Assembly (NCBI RefSeq): GCF_002101595.1
Contig: NZ_LQOM01000048.1
Location: forward strand, 80,988 to 144,987
Direction: 5' to 3'
Origin: Mycobacterium celatum
GTDB taxonomy: Bacteria; Actinomycetota; Actinomycetes; Mycobacteriales; Mycobacteriaceae
Length of the DNA stretch: 64,000 nt
Both the position numbers and the translations under genes were made by a program. Of the stretch, positions 8,617 to 17,168 are shown piece after piece. The first letter of the stretch is position 1; each line of letters starts with the position of its first letter. The notes under the pieces are model-generated. The model was not told where the DNA came from and made no database searches. It was given only the letters and a program-made list of their open reading frames with translations.

Positions 8617-9074
8617 CGCGACGACTGATCGCGCCAGCGTTCCAACAACGCCGGGATCTCACCCAGCAGGAAGGCATAGAAGTCATGCATCCGGGTAAGC
8701 CGTTGCCCGGCAATGCTGTCCGGTCCGGTCGCCGCGATTCCGGCTTCGGCCGCGGCTTGCATGGCTGAGATCACGACATTCTGGTTCGTGAACAGCACCG
8801 CCCAGGCGTCGTCGCGCAGTCGGTAATGATCCCGTCGGCTACCCGGTGCGGGCACCCGCTCGGCCAGACCGACCGAGGTGAGCATCTTGATGGCGCTCGA
8901 GATCGCGCCCGAGCTGGCCTGCAACCGCTCCGCCAACTCGCCCGACGTGATGGTGGTCTGCTCGGTGAACAGCAGAGCTGCCAGCACCCGGGCCGTCATC
9001 CGCTGTAATCCGTGGTTGGTGAGCACCAGCGCGAGCTGTTCGGCGGCGTGCTGCGGTCCAGGTCTGTCGGCCAT
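8613..9074 (-). CDS. MarR/GbsR-family transcriptional regulator
   Basis: A 153-residue winged-helix protein. The DNA-binding part is TITSGELAERLQASSGAISSAIKML, followed by the wing GLAERVPAPGSRRDHYRL. The family resembles mycobacterial GbsR/MarR repressors such as Rv0678 (from memory), which control efflux genes. The ATG at 9074 has a good GGAAGG ribosome site; an earlier in-frame ATG at 9092 lies in the operator region and is less likely. It is convergent with and overlaps the RNA methyltransferase by 4 bp. Two palindromes upstream point to autoregulation. Confidence 0.8.
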   Translation of the reverse strand: MADRPGPQHAAEQLALVLTNHGLQRMTARVLAALLFTEQTTITSGELAERLQASSGAISSAIKMLTSVGLAERVPAPGSRRDHYRLRDDAWAVLFTNQNVVISAMQAAAEAGIAATGPDSIAGQRLTRMHDFYAFLLGEIPALLERWRDQSSR

Positions 9075-9092
9075 GACGAACCTTCCGCTCAT

Positions 9093-9121
9093 AGAAATTT
9101 CAGTAATTTCTGAAGCTTCAG
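9093..9121. promoter_or_regulatory. paired palindromic operators of the MarR/GbsR gene
   Basis: Two overlapping symmetric sequences lie 18 bp upstream of the ATG at 9074. The first is AGAAATT-N5-AATTTCT at 9093-9111. The second is the perfect 12-bp palindrome CTGAAGCTTCAG at 9110-9121. Both are AT-rich in a GC-rich genome and sit where the promoter should be, so autorepression is likely (inference). Confidence 0.6.
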
Positions 9122-9391
9122 TATAGTTGTCCGCAGCGCTTCGGGAAGTCTGGTCGGAACTAGGCGACACCATCAGCGCGTCCATGACCGAACGTCGGTC
9201 TTCGTCGGGCAGCCGATACACCGGCCACGACACTTTCGACACCATCCTGCCTGCCAGCTGGGCCACCGGGCTCGTCCCCACCGTCCCCCGTCGATTCCGT
9301 CAACGTTGGCATCGGCTGCCGTTGGTGTCATCCATCAAACCGCTTGCGGGCTGTGGGCTGCGCTCATCGACACACCTTCGGTGAGGCGCGG
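9122..9391. other. no gene recognised, 3' side of PPE gene
   Basis: About 270 bp between the regulator's operators and the PPE stop codon. One short open frame crosses it, but its composition (many Ser and Arg, no start signal) does not look coding. I see no repeat or RNA gene. Confidence 0.4.
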
Positions 9392-10687
9392 TTACTGACC
9401 GAGAAGGCGTCGCTTCTGTTCTGTGAATTCTTCCTCGGTCAGAATCCCGGAGTCCCGCAGTTCGGCGAGTTCGCGTAGTTCGGCGGCGATTCCCGTTACC
9501 GGGCCTCTCGGTGACCTATGCAATGGTTCAGTGCGGGCGCACGGTGTCGACGCCGAGCGTTCCCTGCGGCCCAGTCCGGCGGTGCCGCCGAGGGCGCGGC
9601 CGGCCATGCTCGCCAGGGCCATCTCGCTGAAAAGCTGCCCCGAGCCTGCTGCCGCAACCTCCGGGGCCGCGGCGGCCGTGGTCATCGGCAGCGCTGCGGC
9701 GACTTGACGGAACGCCGGAGCCGCTGCTGCCCATGACTGCGGAACCGACAACGCACCAACCGAAGCGGCCTGGCCCATGCTCGCGGACACCGGCGGTGGC
9801 CACCCCCAGCCTGGAAACGGGGTAAAACCTGGGAAGACGCCTCCGGTGTCGATCTGCGCGGCCTGAAGAGCAACAGCCACCCCGGCCGAATCCACACCGA
9901 AAGAGCCGGCCGAATCAATCCCGAATGAGCCGATAAGGTCGGCCCCAAGGCCGGCCGCCGCCATGGTCAACGCGGGGCTGGCGGTGAGGGCCGGTGCTGC
10001 CAGCGGTGCGAGCGCATCGACTGGACTCGATGCCGCTGGTGACGCCAGGCTCTGCAGTGTTTGGGGCACTGCAGAGATTGACGAGACAACCGGGGCCACG
10101 CGGGTGCCGGCGGCGGTGCCGGTGGCCTGCGCCACCGCTGCGGCCTGACCGGCCGGGCCGCCCGGGTTAGTGGCCTGATCCGGCGGGGTGAACGGCGTCA
10201 GCTGCGAGGCGGCGGCCGCGCTGCCGGCATAGCCATACATGGCCGCGGCATCTTGGGCCCACATTTCGGCGTAGTGCGCCTCAGTGGCCGCGATCGCCGG
10301 AGTGTTTTGACCCAAGAAGTTCGTTGCCACCAGCGCGGCCAACTGAGCGCGATTGGCGGCGACGACTGGTGGCGGCACCGTCATCGCGAACGCGGTTTCG
10401 TAAGCGGCCGCGGCGGCCTTGGCCTGGCTAGCGGTCTGCTCGGCTTGGATTGCGGTGGTGTGCATCCACGCTGCGTACGGTGCGGCCGCGCCCGCCATAG
10501 CCGTTGATGCGGGACCCAGCCACCCCCCGGCCAGCTGGGAGATTACCGCCTCATATGAGGCGGCTGCCGAGCCCAACTCCGCGGCCAGCCCGTCCCAGGC
10601 CGCCGCGGCGGCTAGCATCGGTCCCGACCCGGGGCCCGCATAAATCCTGGCGGAGTTGACCTCGGGGGGCAAGATCGCGAATTCCAT
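9392..10687 (-). CDS. PPE-SVP family protein with C-terminal SHOCT-like domain
   Basis: A 431-residue PPE protein. Residues 1-180 are the PPE helical domain starting MEFAILPPEVNS (here PPE at residues 7-9), with the WxG-like turn at GGWLGPAS. An alanine-rich linker follows. The SVP motif GALSVPQSW near residue 320 places it in the PPE-SVP subfamily, associated with ESX-5 secretion. Unusually, the last 30 residues (starting AELRELAELRDSGIL) match the SHOCT pattern LxxLxxLxxxGxITxEEFxxxKxxLL. It is co-transcribed with the PE gene 14 bp upstream, its probable heterodimer partner. Confidence 0.88.
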   Translation of the reverse strand: MEFAILPPEVNSARIYAGPGSGPMLAAAAAWDGLAAELGSAAASYEAVISQLAGGWLGPASTAMAGAAAPYAAWMHTTAIQAEQTASQAKAAAAAYETAFAMTVPPPVVAANRAQLAALVATNFLGQNTPAIAATEAHYAEMWAQDAAAMYGYAGSAAAASQLTPFTPPDQATNPGGPAGQAAAVAQATGTAAGTRVAPVVSSISAVPQTLQSLASPAASSPVDALAPLAAPALTASPALTMAAAGLGADLIGSFGIDSAGSFGVDSAGVAVALQAAQIDTGGVFPGFTPFPGWGWPPPVSASMGQAASVGALSVPQSWAAAAPAFRQVAAALPMTTAAAAPEVAAAGSGQLFSEMALASMAGRALGGTAGLGRRERSASTPCARTEPLHRSPRGPVTGIAAELRELAELRDSGILTEEEFTEQKRRLLGQ

Positions 10688-10701
10688 TGCTGCCCAGTTC
10701 C

Positions 10702-11001
10702 TTAGCTGGCCGCGATTGCGTTGGCAGCTTCGGTGGCGGCGTACGATCCCGCGCTCGTGCTCATGGTGGCCACGAATTGTTCGTGGATCGCCACGGCCTG
10801 GGAGCTGATCGCCTGATACAGCTGAGCTTGAGCCACGAATCTCGCCGCGGTCAGCGCCGACACCTCATCAGCGGCAGCTGGGATCACTCCGGTTGTCGGG
10901 GCAGCCGCGGTCGCGTTTGCGGCGGCCACAGCGGAACCGATGCCCTGTAAGTCGCCGGCCGCCGCCGCCAACGTCTCCGGCTGCGTGGTCACGAACGACA
11001 T
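10702..11001 (-). CDS. PE family protein
   Basis: A 99-residue PE-only protein, the size of the bare PE domain: a two-helix hairpin beginning MSFVTTQPETL with PE at residues 8-9. A YAATE sequence near the C-terminus fits the YxxxD/E type VII secretion signal. The ribosome site GGAGGA lies 4-5 bases before the ATG. Immediately upstream of the PPE gene; together they should form a PE-PPE heterodimer exported by an ESX system. Confidence 0.92.
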   Translation of the reverse strand: MSFVTTQPETLAAAAGDLQGIGSAVAAANATAAAPTTGVIPAAADEVSALTAARFVAQAQLYQAISSQAVAIHEQFVATMSTSAGSYAATEAANAIAAS

Positions 11002-11372
11002 CTCTTCCTCCTAACTTGATTAATTCCTTCCCCCAACCGTTGGCTTCAAATGAATTTGCACTGATGACACCTAATCGTGTGGTCGACCTCGCGGTGTCGA
11101 ACACGATCTTGCGGTACCACTCGCGAACAGGGTGTTCGTACGTTCGCGGGCGCCGGTGCGACAAGCCAACGGACACGACGAGCGCCCTCCCCCGGGCGGC
11201 GCCCCGCGCAGAATGCCACTGCCGGGCGCTGTAATCCGATCGACACACATCGGCGCCCTTGACACTTAGTCTCGGTCGCAAACCGGGCTAATAGCTATCG
11301 GGTCTGACACCTATTCGTCGGGGGACGAAACCTGTATGGACAAACCTCTGCGGCCCGGATCAGGCTGGTGGC
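11002..11372. other. intergenic region between divergent PE and histidine kinase genes
   Basis: About 370 bp with no convincing gene. It should contain the promoters of the PE-PPE operon and the two-component operon. A 7-bp inverted repeat CGAACAC/GTGTTCG lies at 11098-11104 and 11132-11138. A TTGACA hexamer occurs at 11259-11264, but no well-spaced -10 box is evident. Confidence 0.4.
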
Positions 11373-12377
11373 ATGAAGCGTCAGGCAGCGGTCATCGACG
11401 CGTTTCGGCAACGAACGAGAATCCCGGCGGGCGGCCTGTTCCGTTGGGTGGTGTTAGTCAACGGTCTGATCTTTACCCTGGGCACACTCGTGTTCGTCGT
11501 TTCGCCGGCAACCCTGTCGGCGCCCATCAAGCTGACCGAGATTCCTGTCCTCGGCGTTGGGTTGGCTGTCATGCTGACAGCCAACGCGCTCTTGCTGCGG
11601 TCGAGGCTTGCCCCTCTGGATCGGCTCCCCGCGTCGATGTCGCGGGTGGATCCACCCCGGCGGAGCGCCCGCCTGCACGACCGGGGCGACCTACATGACC
11701 TCATCATGTCCTTCAACGCGATGCTGGACAGGTTGGAAACAGAGCGGACATCGGCAAGTGCGGCGGCGCTCACCGCGCAAGAGAACGAGCGCCAGCGGAT
11801 CGCTCGGGAGTTGCACGACGAGATCGGCCAAACCCTCACTGTCGCACTGCTCACGCTCAGACGGACGGTTGATGGCGCACCTCCCGGGATACGCCGCGAA
11901 CTCGAGGAGACCCAGGAAACGTTGCGCGCCAGCCTCGATGAGGTGCGTCGCATCGCTCGCCAGCTGCGCCCGGACGCGCTCGAAGACCTTGGCTTGCCGA
12001 GCGCCCTGCATGCGGTATGCAACGAGTTCGCCCAAGCGACCGGCGTCGAGGTCGTCAAACACATCGCGTCGCAAGCCGACAGGCTGAAGCCCGACATCGA
12101 GTTGGTCTGCTACCGCATCGCGCAGGAAAGCTTGACCAATATCGCCCGTCATTCCGGCGCCCACAAGGCCTGGTTGGACTTGCACACGACCTCGGAAGAA
12201 CTCACGCTGCGAATCGCCGACAACGGCCACGGAGGGGTGGTCTCCGAAGGTGCAGGGATCCGCGGCATGCGCGAACGCGCCCTGCTGGTGAATGCCACCC
12301 TGACGATCACCTCACCGAGTAACGGGGGCACCGAAGTCAGGCTGGTGGTGCCGCTGTCGACCGGTTGGAGCAAGTAA
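11373..12377 (+). CDS. sensor histidine kinase, NarX/DegS type (HisKA_3)
   Basis: A 334-residue kinase. Two membrane helices (about 24-45 and 56-76) are joined by a loop of only about 12 residues, so it resembles an intramembrane-sensing kinase with no external sensor domain. A HAMP-like segment follows (FNAMLDRLETER). The HisKA_3 phosphoacceptor is ERQRIARELHDEIGQTL (His in ELHDE). The ATPase domain has AQESLTNIARHSGA (N box), ADNGHGG (G1) and GIRGMRERA (G2). It is translationally tight with the response regulator (2 bp apart). The signal is unknown. Confidence 0.9.
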   Translation: MKRQAAVIDAFRQRTRIPAGGLFRWVVLVNGLIFTLGTLVFVVSPATLSAPIKLTEIPVLGVGLAVMLTANALLLRSRLAPLDRLPASMSRVDPPRRSARLHDRGDLHDLIMSFNAMLDRLETERTSASAAALTAQENERQRIARELHDEIGQTLTVALLTLRRTVDGAPPGIRRELEETQETLRASLDEVRRIARQLRPDALEDLGLPSALHAVCNEFAQATGVEVVKHIASQADRLKPDIELVCYRIAQESLTNIARHSGAHKAWLDLHTTSEELTLRIADNGHGGVVSEGAGIRGMRERALLVNATLTITSPSNGGTEVRLVVPLSTGWSK

Positions 12378-12379
12378 CG

Positions 12380-13033
12380 GTGTCCCAGTTGGTGCGCATC
12401 CTGCTCGCCGATGATCACGCGCTGGTCAGAAGCGGCTTGCAGAGGATCCTCGATGCCGAACCCGACCTGCGTGTGGTGGCGCAGGCCGCCGACGGATGTG
12501 AGGCGCTCGCGGCCATTGACGGTAACCCGGTCGACCTGGCGATCCTGGACATCGCGATGCCGCGGATGACGGGGCTGCAGGCCGCGCGGGAGATAAACCG
12601 CAGGCACCCGCAAGTGCGGATCCTCATCCTGTCGATGTACGACAACGAACAATACTTCTTCGAATCCCTCAAGGCCGGCGCGTCCGGCTACGTTCTCAAA
12701 TCGGTCGCCGACCGTGACCTACTGGAGGCGTGCCGGGCGACGATGCGTGGAGAGCCGTTTCTGTATGCCGGTGCGGTGACCGCGCTGATCCGGGAGTACC
12801 TTCGCCTCGCGCAACACGGAGACGGATTGCCGAACACAATCCTTACGCCGCGCGAGGAGGAAGTGCTGAAACTGATCGCCGAAGGTTACTCAGCGCGTGA
12901 AATCGCGAACACCCTTGGCATTAGCGCGAAGACAGTGGACCAGCACCGAACAAACATCCTGCAGAAGCTCGGCCTGCACGACCGCTTGGCACTTACCCGT
13001 TACGCGATCCGGACCGGCTTGATCGAGCCCTGA
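12380..13033 (+). CDS. response regulator, NarL/FixJ (LuxR-type)
   Basis: A 217-residue regulator. The receiver domain starts VRILLADDHALVRSGL, with the acidic pair DD and the phospho-acceptor Asp in LAILDIAMP. A conserved Lys occurs in YVLKSVAD. The C-terminal LuxR helix-turn-helix runs LTPREEEVLKLIAEG to KTVDQHRTNILQKL. The GTG at 12380 is preferred (GGAG ribosome site, 2 bp after the kinase stop); a TTG at 12365 overlaps the kinase. Neighbouring channel and nitrate transporter genes are plausible targets, but no operator was proven. Confidence 0.9.
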   Translation: MSQLVRILLADDHALVRSGLQRILDAEPDLRVVAQAADGCEALAAIDGNPVDLAILDIAMPRMTGLQAAREINRRHPQVRILILSMYDNEQYFFESLKAGASGYVLKSVADRDLLEACRATMRGEPFLYAGAVTALIREYLRLAQHGDGLPNTILTPREEEVLKLIAEGYSAREIANTLGISAKTVDQHRTNILQKLGLHDRLALTRYAIRTGLIEP

Positions 13034-13383
13034 CGGCCGCCACGGAGTGGCGTTTATCTACCTGCAGACGACATGCTTCCCAAGGCTCCAAAGCGCGGCG
13101 CCTAGGCCGCCGATGTAGGCCTTGGCCACGTCACGACCGAAAAGACATCAGGCGACAGTTTGGTGGCACTCAGCCGGATCACGATGGCACACCACAGGTT
13201 TCGGTGGCGGAGTTCTCGATTGACATGCTGGCTCACCGCCGGTGCTCACCCGATTTCACCTTTGTCGCAGTGCTTTTGCCGTGTCTGCACGACTAGAGCG
13301 CCTGCGCTAACTGCTTGCATACCCGATCAACTCGGCATTGAACCATCCGCGGCCGGATTAGCGTCCATGTCGGCTGCACTTTG
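13034..13383. other. no gene recognised
   Basis: About 350 bp between the response regulator and the convergent YetF-like gene. Open frames here lack start signals and coding-like composition. No strong hairpin or repeat was found by eye. Confidence 0.4.
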
Positions 13384-13887
13384 TCACGGCGAACTTCCCG
13401 GCGCCGGGGGTTTAGGCACGATCGATACGGCGCCTTTGGATTCAAACAAAGCCAGGCGGATATTCTCGGGCGTTTGATGCCCGTGCTCGCGCAGGATCGC
13501 GTCGAGGTCGACGCGGGTAATGCCGCATCGCTTCATGTTGGCCTCGTGCAACTGCCCGTCGCGGATCAGCACCCGCACGGGTTTGTCAACCGCGCGGCGC
13601 ATCCACGGAATGAAGCGAAGGCGAGCGACGATATCGTGCGCGGCGATCAATGTCAGCAGCGCCGCAGCCCCGGTGAACCACGACGTATTCGCGGCGGTAG
13701 CGGTGCGGCCGATGACGGCGCCGATCGCGACGGCGGTTACCCAATCGAACGGTGTGAGCGCAGCGATTGTGCGGCGCAGAGTAAAGCGGAAAGCCCCTGC
13801 CGCGGTGACAAATAGTGCAAGCGCCTTGAGTGCTGCGTAGCCAGCGGGACGCCATCCATCGAATAACTGCAGCACCACCTCTCGCAT
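13384..13887 (-). CDS. DUF421/YetF-like membrane protein
   Basis: A 167-residue protein of the YetF (DUF421) family. Two or three membrane helices (KALALFVTAAGAF; WVTAVAIGAVIG; TGAAALLTLIAAHDIVARL) precede a cytoplasmic domain with the family pattern KPVRVLIRDGQLHEANMKRCGITRVDLDAILREHG. The ATG at 13887 fits the usual family N-terminus; the frame is open up to 14061, but that extension has no membrane or family features. Function is poorly known; homologues in Bacillus affect germination. Confidence 0.75.
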   Translation of the reverse strand: MREVVLQLFDGWRPAGYAALKALALFVTAAGAFRFTLRRTIAALTPFDWVTAVAIGAVIGRTATAANTSWFTGAAALLTLIAAHDIVARLRFIPWMRRAVDKPVRVLIRDGQLHEANMKRCGITRVDLDAILREHGHQTPENIRLALFESKGAVSIVPKPPAPGSSP

Positions 13888-14133
13888 CACAACCACCCAC
13901 CCCGTTGGGCCGAGTCGCCATGAGCGTGTGTAGAGGTTTCCGGGAAACGCGCCTTGCCTTGCACCATTGTGATCTCCTGTCGTTGGGACCGGCACACCGC
14001 TAATGCGGTGGTGTAGCGGATCGCCCGGCTTCATGGTCGATAAACGCGGTATTGGCCGCACCGACAGTTGCCGTAGTCGGTTCGCTGGCCATTGGTCACG
14101 AACCCCCGTGCCTGCGCTGATAGCATCCGAACG

Positions 14134-15549
14134 GTGCCGGCGGCGAAAGAGACTGATCCCGACGACACCGGCGGGCGATTGAGCGCATTCATCCGCAGTT
14201 CTGACTACGTACGCAAGTGGCTCGTCCTCGGCATCGCGATCGGCGTCATCGCGGGCGCCGGGGCGGTGGTCTTCTTCCTGTTACTGAAATACGCCAGCGA
14301 GTTCCTCCTCGGTTATCTGGCGGGCTACCACATCCCCACCCCGGTCGGTGAGGACGGCAACCACGCCTCCTCCGGCTTCCACCGACCGTGGGCCATTCCG
14401 TTGGTCACGACAGCCGGTGCGTTGTTGTCAGCGAGCATTGTCGCCTGGCTTGCCCCGGAAGCCGAAGGCCACGGCACAGACGAGGCGATCGAGGCGGTCC
14501 ACAGCTATCCTGCCAACATCCGCAGCCGAGTGGTGCTAGTGAAGATGGTGGCGAGTGCACTGACCATCGGCTCGGGCGGTTCGGGTGGCCGTGAAGGTCC
14601 TACGGCCCAGATATCGGCAGGTTTCGGATCGCTGCTGACCCGAAAGCTCAACTTGTCCGACGAGGACGGCAGGATCGCAGTTGCCATCGGCATCGGCTCA
14701 GGCATCGGCGCCATTTTCGGCGCGCCGTTGGGCGGAGCCGTGCTGGCTACGTCGATCATCTATCGAGAAGACCTCGAATACCGCGCGCTGGTACCCGGTT
14801 TCATCGCGTCGGCGACGGCATATGCAGTGCTGGGTTCGATCATGGGTTTCGAGCCTCTGTTCGGCTTTGTCGACGCCGAATACCGCTTCGAGTCAGCCTG
14901 GCCGCTGCTTTGGTTCGCAGTAATCGGTCTTGTCGCCGCCGCGATCGGCTATCTGTATGCCCGCGTCTTCTATTGGATGGTGGCGTTGACCGATCGACTC
15001 CCCGGCGGGGTGCTCAAGCCCGCCGTCGGCGGACTGCTGGTCGGGCTACTAGGGCTGTTGATCCCTCAAATCCTCAGCAGCGGCTACGGCTGGGTTCAAG
15101 AAGCGATCACGCGCCAAACGCTGATGACGATTCCGTTGTGGATCGTCGTAGTCCTGCCGATCGCCAAAATCGTTGCCACGTCGCTATCGATTGGTACTGG
15201 CGGATCGGGCGGGATCTTCGGCCCCGGCATCGTGATCGGCGCGTTTGTCGGGGCAGCGATCTGGCGGGTGGCCGACGTCTTCGACCTTCCCGGAGTGCCA
15301 GACGACCCCGGCATCTTCGTGGTGGTGGGGATGATGGCGTGCTTCGGCAGCGTGGCCCATGCACCACTGGCCATCATGATCATGGTGGCCGAAATGACCG
15401 GATCATTCGCGGCGATACCCGGAGCCATCATCGCGGTGGGTATCGCGTCACTGCTGATGTCCCACAGCGGCGTCAGCATTTACCGATCGCAGCGCCTCAA
15501 TCGCGAAACGGCCGCCGCCGAACGCGCGGACACTTCCGCGCGTGAGTAG
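14134..15549 (+). CDS. ClC-type chloride channel / Cl-/H+ antiporter
   Basis: A ClC protein of about 471 residues. Cl- binding motifs are GSGGSGGREGP (external gate Glu in GREGP) and GTGGSGGIFGPG. The first helix signature GSGIP is here GSGGSG, a common variant. About ten or more hydrophobic helices are present. There is no C-terminal CBS domain. The GTG at 14134 is one possible start; a TTG at 14092 is another. It moves chloride or drives Cl-/H+ exchange across the cell membrane, possibly for acid or halide stress. It is convergent with the NarK-type transporter. Confidence 0.88.
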   Translation: MPAAKETDPDDTGGRLSAFIRSSDYVRKWLVLGIAIGVIAGAGAVVFFLLLKYASEFLLGYLAGYHIPTPVGEDGNHASSGFHRPWAIPLVTTAGALLSASIVAWLAPEAEGHGTDEAIEAVHSYPANIRSRVVLVKMVASALTIGSGGSGGREGPTAQISAGFGSLLTRKLNLSDEDGRIAVAIGIGSGIGAIFGAPLGGAVLATSIIYREDLEYRALVPGFIASATAYAVLGSIMGFEPLFGFVDAEYRFESAWPLLWFAVIGLVAAAIGYLYARVFYWMVALTDRLPGGVLKPAVGGLLVGLLGLLIPQILSSGYGWVQEAITRQTLMTIPLWIVVVLPIAKIVATSLSIGTGGSGGIFGPGIVIGAFVGAAIWRVADVFDLPGVPDDPGIFVVVGMMACFGSVAHAPLAIMIMVAEMTGSFAAIPGAIIAVGIASLLMSHSGVSIYRSQRLNRETAAAERADTSARE

Positions 15550-15583
15550 CTACCCCGATTTGCCGCCGTGCGCCGCACGCAGT

Positions 15584-16987
15584 TTAAAGCGGTGACATCG
15601 CTTTCTTGATGGCCGCTTGCTGCCGCTCAGAACGCGTCGAAGCCGGTCGGCGTACATACCTCGCCCAGGTTAGGACAGCAGCAAAAGCATAGAATGCCAA
15701 GAAGATCCAGAACGCGGGCGTGTCTGTGCCGGTGCTGAGGTACGACTGTCGCAACGCGAGGTTGATTCCGACGCCGCCGAGCGCGCCGAACGCCGCGACG
15801 AAGCCGATTACGGCGCCCGACGTCGCTTCCGACCAATGCCTGCGTTCGGCTTCACCGACGGCCAGCAGATGGCTGCGTGCGTCGAAAACAGAAGGGATCA
15901 TCTTGTACACCGCGCCATTGCCAAACCCGGAAAGAATGAACAGGACCATGAAGCCGCCGACGTAGCCGATCATTGTCAGTGCTGTCGTGCGACCGGGATT
16001 GTGGTCGTCGATCGTGCTGACGCCGACCAGCAACGCGGTGGTTAGCCCCATGGCGGCGAAGACGGCGAATGCGACGCGGCTGCCTCCGATACGGTCGGCG
16101 AGTCTGCCGCCATAGATTCGTGCTAGCGAGCCCAAAGCTGGCCCGATGAAGGCAAATTCGGCGGAGTGCAGCGCGGCCTGCGCGTGCGTTTGGCCGGCCG
16201 CGGCGAAGTTGACTTGTAGTACCAGGCCGAACGCGAACGAGAACCCGACCCACGACCCGAATGTGCCCAGGTAGAGCAGCGCCAGGAGCCAAGTGTCGCG
16301 CTCGGAGAGAATCTCGCGCAGATGGCTGATCTCCGTCGGGTGCTCGAGATTGTCCATGAAACGCGCCGCCCCCAGCGCAACGACAGTCAGCAGCGCGAGG
16401 TAAAGCCCACAGACCCAGTACGGTTGGCGATGGCCCGCGAAAGCAATCACGAGCAGCCCTACCAACTGGATCACGGGCACGCCCAGATTACCTGCGCCAG
16501 CGTTGAATCCCAATGCCGAGCCTTTGAGCCGATGTGGGTAAAAAGAATTGGTATTAGTCATCGACGCAGCGTAGTTGGCGCCACCGCCTCCGGTCAGCGC
16601 TGCGCACACGAGGTACGGCCACAACGGCAGGCCGGGATTGGCCAACAGGACGATCGTGCCGGCGGTCGGAATCAGCAGTATCAGGATGGAGAACACCGTC
16701 CAGTTACGGCCGCCGAAGTGCGCGATGCCCAACGAATACGGGATGCGTAGGCACGCTGCAACCAGTGTGGCGGTAGCACCGAGCAGGAACTTGTCGGCCG
16801 GGGAAAACCCATACACGCTTTGCGGCATGAACAGCACCATCACCGGGAAGAGCGTCCAAATGCCGAAGGCGATGTGGTCGCAGGCGACGATCCAGAGCAG
16901 ATTGCGACGGGCGACCGCCTTGTTACCGGCCTCCCAGGCTACCGCGTCCTCGGGATTCCATTCCAAAATCTGGTGCGAGCGAGCCAT
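15584..16987 (-). CDS. NarK/NarU-type nitrate/nitrite transporter (MFS)
   Basis: A 467-residue MFS protein with 12 predicted helices, matching mycobacterial NarU/NarK3. The nitrate signature appears twice: ALTGGGGANYAASMTNTNSFYPHRLKGSALGFNAG (positions in the first half; Gly-rich helix 5) and LSGFGNGAVYKMIP in the second half. The NarK-type N-terminus WNPEDAVAWE is present. The ATG at 16987 has an AAGGTG ribosome site, better than the upstream in-frame start at 17026. No nitrate reductase gene is in the window. Confidence 0.9.
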   Translation of the reverse strand: MARSHQILEWNPEDAVAWEAGNKAVARRNLLWIVACDHIAFGIWTLFPVMVLFMPQSVYGFSPADKFLLGATATLVAACLRIPYSLGIAHFGGRNWTVFSILILLIPTAGTIVLLANPGLPLWPYLVCAALTGGGGANYAASMTNTNSFYPHRLKGSALGFNAGAGNLGVPVIQLVGLLVIAFAGHRQPYWVCGLYLALLTVVALGAARFMDNLEHPTEISHLREILSERDTWLLALLYLGTFGSWVGFSFAFGLVLQVNFAAAGQTHAQAALHSAEFAFIGPALGSLARIYGGRLADRIGGSRVAFAVFAAMGLTTALLVGVSTIDDHNPGRTTALTMIGYVGGFMVLFILSGFGNGAVYKMIPSVFDARSHLLAVGEAERRHWSEATSGAVIGFVAAFGALGGVGINLALRQSYLSTGTDTPAFWIFLAFYAFAAVLTWARYVRRPASTRSERQQAAIKKAMSPL

Positions 16988-17168
16988 TTTCACCTTTCCG
17001 GTGGGTTTCGATGTCACCAGCGCCACGGAGCGCTACGAAGCGCTGCGTGCGCATCGCCAACCAGCAGCTTCGGCGGCCGGACCGAAGACTTTCTGCCCGC
17101 GGGATTTCTCGTGGCAATGTGGCATGTGCATGCTGGATCACTAGATAGATGTCGTGTCGCTGCCTGAT

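Noticed and set aside
9127..9384. 85-codon plus-strand frame between the MarR operators and the PPE gene
   Set aside because: Overlaps the operator region, low-quality composition, no homologue recognised.
13160..13477. 105-codon plus-strand frame after the response regulator
   Set aside because: Runs into the YetF-like gene on the other strand and has no start signal or motif.
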